Positions 5,079-5,122 of a DNA stretch of 5,122 nt are shown piece by piece. This stretch comes from Bacteroidales bacterium (lineage in GTDB: Bacteria; Bacteroidota; Bacteroidia; Bacteroidales; UBA7960): contig PWND01000224.1 in the NCBI GenBank assembly GCA_003557965.1, positions 1 to 5,122 on the forward strand. Direction: 5' to 3'. The translations under genes and the position numbers were made by a program. The notes beneath the pieces were generated by a model, which saw only the letters and a program-made list of their open reading frames with translations, did no database searches and was not told where the DNA came from. The stretch's first letter is position 1. Each line of letters starts with the position of its first letter.

Positions 5079-5122
5079 TTATTTACTAAAAAAAGATTTG
5101 AACCATTCAAAAAAATTACGCA
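5079..5122 (-). CDS. C-terminal tail of an upstream gene (partial), possibly MotA-like partner
   Basis: The last 44 bases, read on the minus strand, give RNFFEWFKSFFSK followed by TAA, ending three bases before the MotB-like start codon. The basic and aromatic tail resembles the end of a membrane protein. By analogy with MotA-MotB, ExbB-ExbD and ZorA-ZorB order, it could belong to a MotA/ExbB-family channel subunit. A second frame is also open and ends as NLFLVNKE with TGA overlapping the next ATG (ATGA), the same coupling used by the following gene pair. The sequence here cannot decide between the two frames. Confidence 0.45.
   Translation of the reverse strand, partial: RNFFEWFKSFFSK

Overview
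The window looks like an accessory (island-like) stretch of a low-GC member of the Bacteroidota/Balneolota/Rhodothermota side of the bacterial tree. The pointers are AT-rich DNA, very weak Shine-Dalgarno sequences, a signal peptide ending in the Gly|Gln style common in Bacteroidota, a classical lipobox, and the character of the protein families. The exact lineage is an inference and could be wrong. Every convincing gene lies on the minus strand, so the biological reading order runs from high to low coordinates.

Right part (5122 to 3622): a probable C-terminal tail of an upstream gene enters at the edge. It is followed by a MotB/ZorB-like inner-membrane protein with an N-terminal proton-channel-type helix (Asp15) and a C-terminal OmpA-like domain. 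Overlapping it by ATGA is a trypsin-like (S1/HtrA-like) serine protease made as a lipoprotein, with His114, Asp147 and Ser214. Genes with this MotB-like architecture normally pair with a MotA/ExbB-like partner, which would lie just outside the window. This unit is the best candidate for an undescribed envelope or defence system: an ion-driven stator-type protein co-translated with an envelope protease.

Middle (3621 to 3094): there is no intact gene. It holds a decayed left end plus OrfA remnant of an IS3-family insertion sequence (about 3334-3620, plus strand). Next to it is a tiny fragment resembling the start of a phage antirepressor N-terminal domain (3193-3261), and then an AT-rich leader with repeated GAT(T/A)ATAC boxes in front of the next operon.

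Left part (3093 to 255): a compact minus-strand run encodes a secreted 138-aa protein, a DnaJ-domain protein with two C-terminal membrane helices (ATGA overlap), a four-helix membrane protein, and a one-helix protein with a helical cytosolic part. After these come a broken short reading frame (960-1160), a small soluble protein, and another four-helix membrane protein. Most are unrecognised. Their tight spacing suggests one transcript, and the J domain suggests Hsp70 recruitment at the membrane.

The first 254 bases hold no intact gene. There is a weak resemblance on the plus strand to the DNA-binding part of sigma-54, interrupted by stops, and a competing open frame on the minus strand that runs off the edge. 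No tRNA, rRNA, CRISPR array or convincing terminator was found.
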